A stretch of DNA of 64,000 nucleotides, taken from Pseudomonas sp. 30_B (lineage in GTDB: Bacteria; Pseudomonadota; Gammaproteobacteria; Pseudomonadales; Pseudomonadaceae). The notes beneath the pieces were generated by a model. That model did not search any database, was not told the origin of the DNA, and saw only the letters and a list, made by a program, of their open reading frames with translations. Every line of letters begins with the position of its first letter. Position 1 is the stretch's first letter. Positions 31,804 through 40,368 of this stretch are shown piece after piece. The stretch spans positions 186,001 through 250,000 of the forward strand of contig NZ_JAFGYY010000003.1 in the NCBI RefSeq assembly GCF_017491605.1, in the 5' to 3' direction. The position numbers and the translations under genes are program-made.

Positions 31804-32080
31804 GCTGCGTCGAGTCCGGAAGTAGTGGGATGCCAGAACGGCGTGGGTCCGGGCGACAGATCCGATGTCGCCAGGGTGCGCCCGTCCGTATGGTGACGGA
31901 GCGGACGAAGCCGGCGCGGCGGATAGCCGGGCGGGCGGGGCCGGCACTCCCATGTGCCAGTGGTGGTTTCGGGTCCGCCTGCATTCGTTGTTCTCGCGGA
32001 CCTTCATCTTTGCTGTCGGCCGCTTGTCGAAAAGCTTGAGGCAGGGGGACGAACGGTAGGGGCAGACGCCGATATTCCCT
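31804..32080. other. Leader region between the two chemoreceptor genes
   Basis: The 280 bases upstream of the first chemoreceptor hold its promoter, but I find no clear sigma70 or sigma28 match. ORFs here (for example 31865-32059) have no protein-like features. The region ends in a REP element and the terminator of the second receptor. Confidence 0.4.
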
Positions 32081-32131
32081 TGCAGGAGCGGGCCATGCCC
32101 GCGATCGCGCGCGTGGCGCGCTCCTACAGGT
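32081..32131. repeat. REP-type inverted repeat
   Basis: TGCAGGAGCGGGCCATGCCC at the left and GCGCTCCTACAGG at the right with core GCGATCGCGCGCG. It differs from the copy at 29813-29863 at only a few positions. Confidence 0.8.
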
Positions 32132-32142
32132 GAGCACCAACA

Positions 32143-32168
32143 AAAAAGGCGCCCTGAGGCGCCTTTTT
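32143..32168. terminator. Terminator of the second chemoreceptor gene
   Basis: AAAAAGGCGCC (32143-32153) and GGCGCCTTTTT (32158-32168) form an 11-bp stem with loop CTGA, just past the minus-strand stop codon at 32183. Confidence 0.8.
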
Positions 32169-32182
32169 CACGGCAACCACGA

Positions 32183-34078
32183 TCAGATGCGGAAGCTGTC
32201 CACCAACTGACGCAGACGTCCGGCCTGGTTCTCCAGGTCGGCACAGGCACGCAGGGTGGCCTGGAGGTTTTCCACGCCTTCCTGGTTCAGCATGTTGATC
32301 TCGGTGATGTCCATGTTCAGCGAGTCGACCACGGCGGTCTGCTCTTCGGTGGCAGTGGCCACCGACTGGTTCATCGAGTCGATCTCTCCGATGCGGTGGG
32401 TGACGCTGGCCAGGCGCTCGCCGGCGCGGTTGGCGATCTCCACGCTTTCCAGGCTGTAGCGCTGGCTCTCGGTCATGGTGTCCACGGCTTCGCGGGCGCC
32501 GACCTGCAGCTCCTCGATCATCTTCTGGATTTCCTGGGCGGACTCCTGGGCGCGGTGGGCCAGGTTGCGCACCTCGTCGGCGACCACGGCGAAACCACGG
32601 CCGGCTTCCCCGGCGCGGGCCGCTTCGATGGCGGCGTTGAGGGCCAGCAGGTTGGTCTGCTCGGAGATGCCTTTGATCACTTCGAGGATCTGTCCGATGT
32701 TCACCGTGCGGCTGTTCAGCGCCTCGATGTTGGCGCAGGCCGAGCTGATCTTGTCCGACAGCAGGTTCATCGCGCTGATGGTCTGCTCGACGACCTGGCG
32801 GCCATCGCCGGCCTGGTGCGAGGCATCGGTGGCGTGGTGCGAAGCGTCGGCGGCGTTGCGGGCGATTTCCTGGGCGGCGGCGCCCAGTTCGTTGATCGCG
32901 GCGGCCACGCTGTTGGTGCGGTTGGCCTGCTCGTCGGAGTTGCTCATGGACGAGTTGGAGGCGTTGACCACCAGCTGCGAAACGTCATGCAGGCTGCGGG
33001 CGGTGGAGGCCACTTCGCGGATGGACTCGTGAATGCGCTCGACGAAATGGTTGAAGGCGTTGGCCAGCACGCCGAATTCGTCGTTGCTGGCGACCTTCAG
33101 GCGCTGGGTGAGGTCGCCGTCGCCCTGGGCGATGTCCTGCATGGCGCGGCCCATGTCGGTCAGCGGCGCCATCAGCACGCGGATCAGCATGCCCAGCAGG
33201 AACAGGATGGCGACGATGGCGATGACCGTGGCGATGACCGCCGAGGTACGGAAGTCGCTGAGCATGGCGTAGGCCGCGCTCTTGTCCAGCACCAGGGCGA
33301 CGTACCAGGTTACGCCCGGCAGGCCCTTCACCGGGGACATGGACACCAGTTGCTCGTCACCGTTGAGGCTGACCTCCTGCACACCGGCCCGCACTTGCGG
33401 CGCGCCCTGCGGATAGATGTCGGAGAGGTTCTTGAAGATCTGCTGGCTGTCCGGGTGCAGCAGGATCTTGCCGCTGTCGTTGACCAGGAAGGCATAGCCG
33501 TTACCGTCGAACTTCAGCGAGTTGATGATGGCGGTGATGGTTTCCAGCTTCATGTCGCCGGCGGCGACGCCGACCAGTTGGCCGTTGCGCATCACCGGCA
33601 TGGACATGGCGAGGATCTGCTCGTTGGTGCCGGCATCCAGGAAGGGCTCGGTGACGATCAGGCGGCCGGCGGCCACCGCATCCTTGTACCAGCCGCGCTG
33701 GCGCGGGTCATAGCCGTCGGGCATCGGTGCGTAGGGGCGCATGGTGAACACGCCGCTGGCCGCCTCGCCCAGGTAGACCGATTCGAAGTTCTTCTTGAAC
33801 ACCGCCTGCTCCAGCACGTGCTGGATGTGCTCAGGCGTCGGCTCCTGGTCCGCCAGCTGCGCGGCTTCGCTTTCCACCAGCTGGATGCGGCCTTCCAGCC
33901 AGCTCTGGATGTTGCTGGCCGTCAGGCTGCCGACTTCGGCGAGCTTGGATTCGGTGGCGTCGTGGATCGCCTCGCGCTGGCGGAAGTCATTGAAGAGGAT
34001 GAAGCAGGCGAAGGCGAAGATGACCACGAGGGAGGCCGCCAGAAGAATCTTCTTGGCGAAGGACAGCGAGCGAAGCAT
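32183..34078 (-). CDS. pctC: Chemoreceptor with dCache domain, PctC-like paralogue
   Basis: The 631-residue protein has the same layout as its neighbour, and its C-terminal half (TM2, HAMP, signalling domain) is nearly identical in protein and DNA. The dCache domain has diverged: RGWY is kept, but the Tyr of TEPYID is Phe (TEPFLD), and the Asp is in AAGDM. That suggests a different ligand set. The start MLRSLSFAKKILLAASLVVI resembles PctC, the P. aeruginosa GABA/amino-acid receptor next to flp, which favours that name. ATG 34078 is the only fitting start. Confidence 0.82.
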   Translation of the reverse strand: MLRSLSFAKKILLAASLVVIFAFACFILFNDFRQREAIHDATESKLAEVGSLTASNIQSWLEGRIQLVESEAAQLADQEPTPEHIQHVLEQAVFKKNFESVYLGEAASGVFTMRPYAPMPDGYDPRQRGWYKDAVAAGRLIVTEPFLDAGTNEQILAMSMPVMRNGQLVGVAAGDMKLETITAIINSLKFDGNGYAFLVNDSGKILLHPDSQQIFKNLSDIYPQGAPQVRAGVQEVSLNGDEQLVSMSPVKGLPGVTWYVALVLDKSAAYAMLSDFRTSAVIATVIAIVAILFLLGMLIRVLMAPLTDMGRAMQDIAQGDGDLTQRLKVASNDEFGVLANAFNHFVERIHESIREVASTARSLHDVSQLVVNASNSSMSNSDEQANRTNSVAAAINELGAAAQEIARNAADASHHATDASHQAGDGRQVVEQTISAMNLLSDKISSACANIEALNSRTVNIGQILEVIKGISEQTNLLALNAAIEAARAGEAGRGFAVVADEVRNLAHRAQESAQEIQKMIEELQVGAREAVDTMTESQRYSLESVEIANRAGERLASVTHRIGEIDSMNQSVATATEEQTAVVDSLNMDITEINMLNQEGVENLQATLRACADLENQAGRLRQLVDSFRI

Positions 34079-34165
34079 GGGTAGAGCATCCTGCAGGTGG
34101 AACGAAGGGGTAGGCAGGATGTGTCGGCGGGATGGCGGAAGACTTTAATTTGAAAATGGAATGGA

Positions 34166-34191
34166 CCCGGCCACCATTCATGGCGGCCGGG
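34166..34191 (-). terminator. Probable terminator of flp
   Basis: CCCGGCC (34166-34172) pairs with GGCCGGG (34185-34191), extended inward by three further pairs with one mismatch. On the minus strand the hairpin is followed by TCCATTTTC. It lies downstream of the flp stop at 34232. Confidence 0.5.
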
Positions 34192-34231
34192 GCGAGGCTT
34201 TCTAGTGACGCTGCGCAGGCGCGATTTCCGG

Positions 34232-34444
34232 TTACGGTGCAGTCCCGGTCGGTAGCGAGGTGCCGATATCGGTGAACATGTTGCTGATATCAGTTCCGAG
34301 GATTCGTGCCCCGGCAATGATGACCACCCCGATAAGCCCGGCGATAACCGCATATTCAATCGCAGTTGCCCCTTCCTTGTCGGCTGCGAATGCCTTGGCC
34401 TTGCAATAGAACTTCAGAGTCAGCTCTTTGATGTTCAGGTTCAT
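34232..34444 (-). CDS. flp: Flp type IVb pilin
   Basis: The 70-residue prepilin has a charged leader MNLNIKELTLKFYCKAKAFA then ADKEG, the processing site G/ATAIEYAVIAG (Glu and Tyr at +5/+6), and a hydrophobic assembly helix GLIGVVIIAGARILG. Flp is the main pilin of the Tad/Flp pilus and is cut by FppA. ATG 34444 follows AGGAG by eight bases. It is transcribed away from the rcpC-tadG operon. Confidence 0.95.
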   Translation of the reverse strand: MNLNIKELTLKFYCKAKAFAADKEGATAIEYAVIAGLIGVVIIAGARILGTDISNMFTDIGTSLPTGTAP

Positions 34445-34805
34445 CGCGGTTGCTCCTGGCGGCACCTCCGGGGCGGCGCCCCGACTTCACCGTCAGGCTA
34501 GGCTCAGTATGGCGGAATGCAATTGCTCAAATAGCGCTAATACCAAAGTTATAGTCATGGAGAAGTAGAGCTAACTGAGGATTGGAATTTTCTCGTGGCC
34601 ATTTGACGCTATTACCGCAGCAACTAAATTCTGCTTTGGAACAAGCAGAAACTAATTATGAGGAATGCTTCTTATCGAACTTCCTCGCCGGGCCGAAACA
34701 ACAATAAGGGTCTGAAGGGCGTATACCGGAACAGCCGGTGTTGTGACTTCCGATCAGGCTGTGGACCGCCAGGTTCACTTACCCGATGACGCCAAGGATG
34801 TGGAC
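34445..34805. promoter_or_regulatory. flp-rcpC divergent promoter region
   Basis: These 360 bases are AT-rich for the genome and separate the pilin from the assembly operon. They hold a perfect inverted repeat TTCTGCTT (34629-34636) / AAGCAGAA (34643-34650). TAATACC at 34538-34544 (GGTATTA on the flp strand) also recurs near pprB (45130-45136) and fppA (45697-45703). PprB activates this locus in P. aeruginosa, so one of these may be its site. That link is inference. No sure -10/-35 pair is visible. Confidence 0.45.
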
Positions 34806-35720
34806 ATGAATAGCAAGGTGCTGATGGTGTTCGCCGGGCTGTTGCTGTTGTGCGCCGGGGTTGTGGGTTATCTGGGATTGTCGGTGGGAAAACCGGTGGC
34901 GCCGGTCGCCGGTGCCGTGCAGGAGGTCGCGCCCGCTGCGTTGGCCGAGGCTGACAAACTGCAACGTACGCCTGTGGTGGTGGCGCGCCGCGATCTTGCG
35001 GCACTGGCGGTGATTGCCAAGGACGATCTTGCCATCGAGTTGCTGCACACCGCCCCGGCGGGAAGTTACCCCAAGCTCGAGGCGCTGATCGGGCAGCGCG
35101 TCTGGGTCGCGGTGCCGGCCGGCAGCATTCTTTCCGCCGCGCTGATGGAGCCCGGCGGCCCGCTGGCGCGGACCATTCGCCCGGATGAACGGGCCATGGC
35201 CATCGCGGTGGACGAGGTCATCGGCGGCGGGGGCTTCGTGCTGCCGGGGGATTACGTCGACGTGATGCTCTTCGTCAAGGATCAGCAAGGCACCGACCGT
35301 GTCGTCAGTGCCCAGGTGGTGCTGCCCGGGGTCCGGGTTCTCACCTATGGCGAGCAGATCGCCGTCGCCAGCGATGGGCAGGTCCGCAACGGCGGCGACC
35401 CGAAGGACAAGACCCCGCGCCCACCGCGTACCGCGGTGCTGGCCGTGCCGGCCGAGGCTGCCTCGCGCCTGATGCTGGCCAGCCAGGCCGGCTCGTTGCG
35501 CCTGGCGGTGCGCAGCAAGGACGAGAACCTGTACGAGAAGGACCAGCAGGGGCGCTACCTCCAGGCCTCGCTGAATGCTCCGGGCAGCCAGCCGATCACC
35601 CTCGAGCAACTGCTTGGCAAGGCCCGCCCTGCGCCGGCCGCGCGCCAGGTTTCGGCGCCGGAGGTGAGTGCGGGCGTCGTGGTCTACCGCGGTACCACCG
35701 TCACCCGTGAAGCACATTGA
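34806..35720 (+). CDS. rcpC: Flp pilus assembly protein RcpC/CpaB
   Basis: The 304-residue protein has an N-terminal membrane anchor (MNSKVLMVFAGLLLLCAGVV) and an SAF domain (about 50-115; TPVVVARRDLAALAVIAKDD and IGQRVWVAVPAGS). A C-terminal CpaB domain follows with AIAVDEVIGGGGFVLPGDYVDVMLF. CpaB/RcpC proteins act at the periplasmic face with the secretin RcpA. ATG 34806 follows AAGGA by seven bases. It is the first gene of the assembly operon. Confidence 0.92.
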   Translation: MNSKVLMVFAGLLLLCAGVVGYLGLSVGKPVAPVAGAVQEVAPAALAEADKLQRTPVVVARRDLAALAVIAKDDLAIELLHTAPAGSYPKLEALIGQRVWVAVPAGSILSAALMEPGGPLARTIRPDERAMAIAVDEVIGGGGFVLPGDYVDVMLFVKDQQGTDRVVSAQVVLPGVRVLTYGEQIAVASDGQVRNGGDPKDKTPRPPRTAVLAVPAEAASRLMLASQAGSLRLAVRSKDENLYEKDQQGRYLQASLNAPGSQPITLEQLLGKARPAPAARQVSAPEVSAGVVVYRGTTVTREAH

Positions 35721-35735
35721 GCAAGGAGTGCATCG

Positions 35736-36974
35736 ATGTCCAAGCGCTTCATCCTGTCGCTGGCTGCACTTCTGGCCTGTGCCGTCCACTCCGCTGCGCA
35801 GGCGGTGCCGAGCGCCTGCGCCGGATTCGCCGGGCGGCAGTTGAACCTCGATATCCAGCAGGGCGCCCAGGTCGACCAGCAATTGCCGGTACCGATCAAG
35901 CGCCTGGCCATCGGTGATCCGGCCATTGCCGACGTGCAGGTGGTCGACAAGCGTGACTTCCTTGTTACCGGTAAGGCCGAGGGCCTGACCAGCCTGCTGA
36001 TCTGGACTCCGTGCAGCGACCAGCCGATGAGCAGTGTGGTGCGGGTCGGCTCACGGGCGATCGCCGACGCGGGCGGAATCACCGGCAATCTGGCCGCCGG
36101 GATATCCAACCAGGTGCAGACCGACATCCGCTTCGTCGAGGTCAGCCGCAGCAAGCTCAAGCAGGCCAGTACGTCGCTGGTTCGCCAGGGCTCCAATACC
36201 TTTATTCTGGGCTCTCCAGGCAGCCTGGGCGGACTGAAGATCGGTCTCGATGGCAGCCTGGGGCCCGATAGCACCTTCGGCAATGCCAATGGCGGTTTCA
36301 ACATCATCTGGGGCGGCGGCAGCAGCAAGTGGCTGGGCTTCATCAATGCCCTGGAGGGCAGTGGCTTTGCCTACACCCTGGCGCGCCCCAGCCTGGTGGC
36401 GACCAGCGGGCAGAGTGCCTCCTTCCTGGCCGGTGGCGAGTTTCCGATTCCCGTGCCAAACGGCGATAACGACACCATCACCATCCAGTACAAGGAGTTC
36501 GGTGTGCGCCTGACCCTGACGCCCACGGTGATGAGCGACAAGCGCATCGCCCTGAAGGTGGCGCCGGAAGTCAGCGAACTGGACTTCAGCAGCGGCATCC
36601 GCACCAACGACATCGCGGTGCCGGCCCTGACCGTGCGGCGCACCGACACCAGCGTGATGCTGGCCGACGGCGAGAGCTTCGTGATCAGCGGGTTGATCAG
36701 CAGCAGCACCATCAGCAACGTCGACAAGTTTCCCTTCCTCGGCAACCTCCCGGTGATCGGTGCGCTGTTCCGCTCCTCCAGCCTGGACAAGGACGACCGC
36801 GAGCTGTTGATGATCGTCACCCCGCACCTAGTCCAGCCGCTGGCGGCGAATGCCGCCTTGCCGACGCTGCCGGGCGAGGGACTGCGCAAGTACGACCCCG
36901 GCTTCGGCGAGTTCTACTTCCTCGAGGACGGCCGCTTCGATCAGCGCAAGGCCAGCAGCGGGATGTCGCGCTGA
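35736..36974 (+). CDS. rcpA: Flp pilus secretin RcpA/CpaC
   Basis: The 412-residue protein has a signal peptide (cleavage near SAAQA/VPS), a BON-like/N domain with IGDPAIADVQVVDKRDFLVTG, and a secretin domain (about 230-380) with VRLTLTPTVMSDKRIALKV and FPFLGNLPVIGALF. It forms the outer-membrane channel for the Flp pilus. It starts 15 bases after rcpC. Confidence 0.95.
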   Translation: MSKRFILSLAALLACAVHSAAQAVPSACAGFAGRQLNLDIQQGAQVDQQLPVPIKRLAIGDPAIADVQVVDKRDFLVTGKAEGLTSLLIWTPCSDQPMSSVVRVGSRAIADAGGITGNLAAGISNQVQTDIRFVEVSRSKLKQASTSLVRQGSNTFILGSPGSLGGLKIGLDGSLGPDSTFGNANGGFNIIWGGGSSKWLGFINALEGSGFAYTLARPSLVATSGQSASFLAGGEFPIPVPNGDNDTITIQYKEFGVRLTLTPTVMSDKRIALKVAPEVSELDFSSGIRTNDIAVPALTVRRTDTSVMLADGESFVISGLISSSTISNVDKFPFLGNLPVIGALFRSSSLDKDDRELLMIVTPHLVQPLAANAALPTLPGEGLRKYDPGFGEFYFLEDGRFDQRKASSGMSR

Positions 36975-37039
36975 TGGACACCTATGACGCGGCATCCCGC
37001 CAGAAAGCGGGCCGCAGGGAACGGGAAGGGGGCGGCAGC

Positions 37040-38224
37040 ATGAGTCAGACATTCGTCGCGCTGGTTCAGCATCCCGGCGAGCAGGAGTGGCTGCAGAACA
37101 GCCTGGCCAACTGCGGGCAGGTGGTGGTGGCCAACAGTGGAACCCTGGAAGAGCTGCTGTCGCTGCTCGACGTCACCGGGGCCCATGTCCTGTTCACCAG
37201 CCTGAACAAGGCCAACGTGGTTGCGCAGAGCTCGCTGATCGAGGGGCTGGTGTCGGCGCGGCCGCTGCTGTCGGTGGTGGCCGTGGGCGATGGCCTGGAC
37301 AACCAGCTGGTACTGGCGGCGATGCGCGCCGGCGCCCGCGACTTCGTCACCTACGGTGCCCGCGCCAGTGAGCTGAACGGCCTGATCCGGCGCCTTGGCG
37401 GGCGCCTGCCCAGCGTGCCGGTGAGCGCCGCGCGGCAGGGCGAACTGGTGAGCCTGGTGAGTGCCCGGCCGGACGCCGATGGCGCCTTCGTGGCGCTGCA
37501 CCTGGCGCTGGCGCTGCAACGCCAGGCCGACAACCGGGTACTGCTGGTGGATATCGGCCAGCCCTCCGGTGAGGCGCTGGCGATTCTCGGCATGGAGTCG
37601 GCCTTCAGTTTCGCCGATGCCATGCGCAACCTGCGCCGCCTCGACCAGACCCTGATCGACAGTGCCTTCACCCGCCACGAGTCTGGGTTGCGCATCCTCA
37701 GCCTGTCGGACGAGCCCGGCATCCTGGAGCGGGTCACCACCGCCGAAATCTACCTGTTGCTGGGCAACCTGCGCAGTGCGTTCAGCCATGTGCTGATCAA
37801 CCTTACCGGCGTCGCCGAGGGCGAGCTCAGCGGCCAGTTGCTGGCACAGGCCAACCGCGTCCTGTGGCTGGTGGACCAGAGCGTGCCGTCCTGCAAGAAG
37901 GGCCTGGAACGCCTGCGCCGGCTGCGCGAGCGCAGCCCCACGCTGCCGCGAATCGAGTTGCTGATCGAACGCTACTGGCCATCGGTGCCGCCGGATTCGG
38001 CCGCATTGGGCAAGATGTTCGGCCTGGAACTGTTCGGCGTATTGCCGGCATCGCCCGAGGCGCGCCTGCGGGCGAAGAACATCGGCCAGAGCCTGTTCGA
38101 CCTGTCGCCGCGCGACCCGCTGACGGTCAAGCTGCGCGACCTGGCGGACAACCTCGGGGCGAACGTCGGTGAACGGCCACGGCGCTTCGCCTGGCTGGGA
38201 TGGCCGAAGGCGGTGCGCTCATGA
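37040..38224 (+). CDS. tadZ: Tad pilus localisation protein TadZ/CpaE-like
   Basis: The 394-residue protein has a receiver-like N-terminal domain (about 1-125, lacking a normal phospho-acceptor) and a ParA/MinD-like ATPase domain. The Walker A region reads VSARPDADGAFVALHLALAL instead of a GGxGKST-type loop, so nucleotide hydrolysis is doubtful. TadZ proteins place the Tad machine at the cell pole. ATG 37040 is chosen because AAGGGGG (37026-37032) precedes it. An in-frame ATG at 36974 overlapping the rcpA stop would add 22 polar residues. Confidence 0.88.
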   Translation: MSQTFVALVQHPGEQEWLQNSLANCGQVVVANSGTLEELLSLLDVTGAHVLFTSLNKANVVAQSSLIEGLVSARPLLSVVAVGDGLDNQLVLAAMRAGARDFVTYGARASELNGLIRRLGGRLPSVPVSAARQGELVSLVSARPDADGAFVALHLALALQRQADNRVLLVDIGQPSGEALAILGMESAFSFADAMRNLRRLDQTLIDSAFTRHESGLRILSLSDEPGILERVTTAEIYLLLGNLRSAFSHVLINLTGVAEGELSGQLLAQANRVLWLVDQSVPSCKKGLERLRRLRERSPTLPRIELLIERYWPSVPPDSAALGKMFGLELFGVLPASPEARLRAKNIGQSLFDLSPRDPLTVKLRDLADNLGANVGERPRRFAWLGWPKAVRS

Positions 38225-39471
38225 GTTACGGCAGCGGAAACGGCTTCCTCGGCCAGCACGACCAGGACATGCAGGCGCTGAAGATGCGCCTGCACCGCTA
38301 CATCATCGACGAGATCGACGAAGACGGCATGAACCTGCTGGAGGGCGCGCGCCCGGCAGTGGCCCAGTACGTCTCGGAGAAGGTCTGCGAATACGCCGCG
38401 CGCCGCCAACTGGCGATTTCCCGTTACGAGCTCGACCGCCTCGCCGAAGAGGTGGTGGACGAGCTGACCGGTTTCGGCCCGCTGGAAATCTTGCTGCGTG
38501 ACCCGGGCATCTCGGAAATCCTGGTCAATGGTCCCGACCGGGTGTTCGTCGAACATGAGGGGCGGCTCTACCAGAGCGACCTGCGCTTCATCGATGACCA
38601 TCACGTGCAGCGCGTGATCCAGCGCATCCTCGCGCCGCTGGGCCGGCGCCTGGACGAGTCCAGCCCGATGGTCGATGCGCGCCTGCCGGACGGCAGCCGG
38701 GTCAACGCGATCATTCCGCCGGTGGCGCTGGACGGGCCCTGCCTGTCGATCCGCAAATTCAGCAAGGAACTGCTCAAGAGCGCCGACCTGCTGGGTTACC
38801 AGAGCGTCGACGAACCGATGCTGGCGTTCCTGCGCGAGGCGGTGGAAAGCCGCTGCAACATCCTCATCAGCGGCGGCACCGGCACTGGCAAGACCACGCT
38901 GCTCAACGTGATGAGCAGCTTCATCGACGAGAGCGAGCGCATCGTCACCATCGAGGACACCGCCGAGCTGCAACTGGGCCACAACCACGTGGTGCGCCTG
39001 GAAACCCGGCCGCCGAACGCCGAAGGCTTCGGCGAGGTGACCGCCCGCGAGCTGATCCGCAACGCCCTGCGGATGCGCCCGGACCGCATCATCCTCGGCG
39101 AGATCCGTGGGGTGGAGGTGCTCGACGTACTGCAGGCGATGAACACCGGCCACGATGGCTCGATGAGCACCGTGCACGCCAACTCCGCCATGGACTCGCT
39201 GCTGCGCCTGGAGATGCTGGTCGGCCTCACCGGCCAGCGGGTGCCGGAGCAGACCTTGCGGCAGATGCTCTGCTCGGCGCTGGACATCGTCGTGCAGATC
39301 ACCCGCCTGGCTAGCGGCCGGCGCTGCATCAGCGAGATCATCGAAGTGCTGGAGGTGCGTGACGGGGTATATGTCACCAACTCCCTGTTCAAGCTCGACC
39401 GCCGTGGCAGCGGGCAGTTCGTCCGCACCGCCCAGCCGGGCGGGCTGAAATTCCGCCAGGGACTGGTATGA
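38221..39471 (+). CDS. tadA: Tad pilus assembly/retraction ATPase TadA
   Basis: The 416-residue protein is a type II/IV secretion ATPase. It has an N-terminal helical domain, SGGTGTGKTTLLN (Walker A), ITIEDTAELQL-type Asp box, RIILGEIRG (Walker B) and the His box STVHANSAMDSL. It powers Flp pilus assembly from the cytoplasm. ATG 38221 overlaps the tadZ stop as ATGA. A start at 38200 inside tadZ is less likely. Confidence 0.95.
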   Translation: MSYGSGNGFLGQHDQDMQALKMRLHRYIIDEIDEDGMNLLEGARPAVAQYVSEKVCEYAARRQLAISRYELDRLAEEVVDELTGFGPLEILLRDPGISEILVNGPDRVFVEHEGRLYQSDLRFIDDHHVQRVIQRILAPLGRRLDESSPMVDARLPDGSRVNAIIPPVALDGPCLSIRKFSKELLKSADLLGYQSVDEPMLAFLREAVESRCNILISGGTGTGKTTLLNVMSSFIDESERIVTIEDTAELQLGHNHVVRLETRPPNAEGFGEVTARELIRNALRMRPDRIILGEIRGVEVLDVLQAMNTGHDGSMSTVHANSAMDSLLRLEMLVGLTGQRVPEQTLRQMLCSALDIVVQITRLASGRRCISEIIEVLEVRDGVYVTNSLFKLDRRGSGQFVRTAQPGGLKFRQGLV

Positions 39472-40358
39472 GCGGCCCGCTGCTGCTGGCCGCGGTCAGC
39501 CTGGTGCTGGGTCTCTTCGGCGTACTGACCGGCATTTCGGCCTGGCGCACCCGGCACAACGAGCAGGTGCTGCAACGCCTGAGTGGCGGTGATGCGCTGC
39601 CGGCCGGGGCTGCACGTGGCCGCAGCAGCCACTGGCTGGCCCGCCGCATGCGCCGCGCGGGTGTCACCGACATGCGCCGCTGGCTGCTGTGCTTCGGCGC
39701 GGCGGCACTGGCGATGGGGCTGCTTGGCGCCCGCGCGGGCGGCGTGCTGGGCGCCGTGGCAGCCCTGGCCTTGGCGCTGGCCGGGGGACATGTCCTGCTC
39801 AATGTGCTGTACCAGCGCCGCCTGCAACGAATGATCCGGCAGATGCCCAACTTCCTCGACCAGGTGGTTCGCAGCCTGCATTCCGGACGCACCCTGGGCG
39901 ACTCCATCGCCCAGGCGGTGACCGCTTCGGACAATCCGTTGCGGGAGATTCTCGGTCAGGCGAACAGCCATGTGCAGCTCGGCATCAGCCTGCCGGACGC
40001 CCTGCAGGAGGTGGCGGAGCTGTATGACGTGGAGGAACTTCACGTGTTCTCCCTCGGCGTGGCGGTGAACCATCGCTACGGCGGCAACACCACCGACCTG
40101 CTGGAGAACATCATCAAGGTCATCCACGAGCGGGAGAAGCTCAGCCGCCAGCTGCGCGCAATGACCGGCGAGACCCGGCTCAGCGCCCTGGTCCTGGCGG
40201 TCCTGCCGATCAGCCTGGGGGGCTACATCCTGTTCACCAACCCGGGCTACCTGATGAACATGTGGCTCGACGGCAGCGGGCGCTGGCTGCTGCTGACCTC
40301 CCTCGGGCTGCAGGTGCTGGGGTGCTACGCGCTCTGGCGCATGCTCAAGAGCGTCTAG
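39468..40358 (+). CDS. tadB: Tad pilus inner-membrane platform protein TadB
   Basis: The 296-residue protein has N-terminal and C-terminal transmembrane pairs around a type II secretion F domain (about 120-260: MPNFLDQVVRSLHSGRTLGD, LHVFSLGVAVNHRYGGN). With TadC it forms the inner-membrane platform for pilin assembly. It overlaps tadA by four bases (ATGA). Confidence 0.93.
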   Translation: MSGPLLLAAVSLVLGLFGVLTGISAWRTRHNEQVLQRLSGGDALPAGAARGRSSHWLARRMRRAGVTDMRRWLLCFGAAALAMGLLGARAGGVLGAVAALALALAGGHVLLNVLYQRRLQRMIRQMPNFLDQVVRSLHSGRTLGDSIAQAVTASDNPLREILGQANSHVQLGISLPDALQEVAELYDVEELHVFSLGVAVNHRYGGNTTDLLENIIKVIHEREKLSRQLRAMTGETRLSALVLAVLPISLGGYILFTNPGYLMNMWLDGSGRWLLLTSLGLQVLGCYALWRMLKSV

Positions 40359-40368
40359 GAGGCCGACG

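Noticed and set aside
29813-32131. REP copies as insertion-sequence ends
   Set aside because: They are about 50 bp, have no transposase or target duplication nearby, and match the REP pattern found in several other gaps of the window.
32396-34084. Long plus-strand open frames across the chemoreceptor genes
   Set aside because: They repeat in both receptors because the receptors themselves are duplicated; the encoded sequence is antisense and domain-free.
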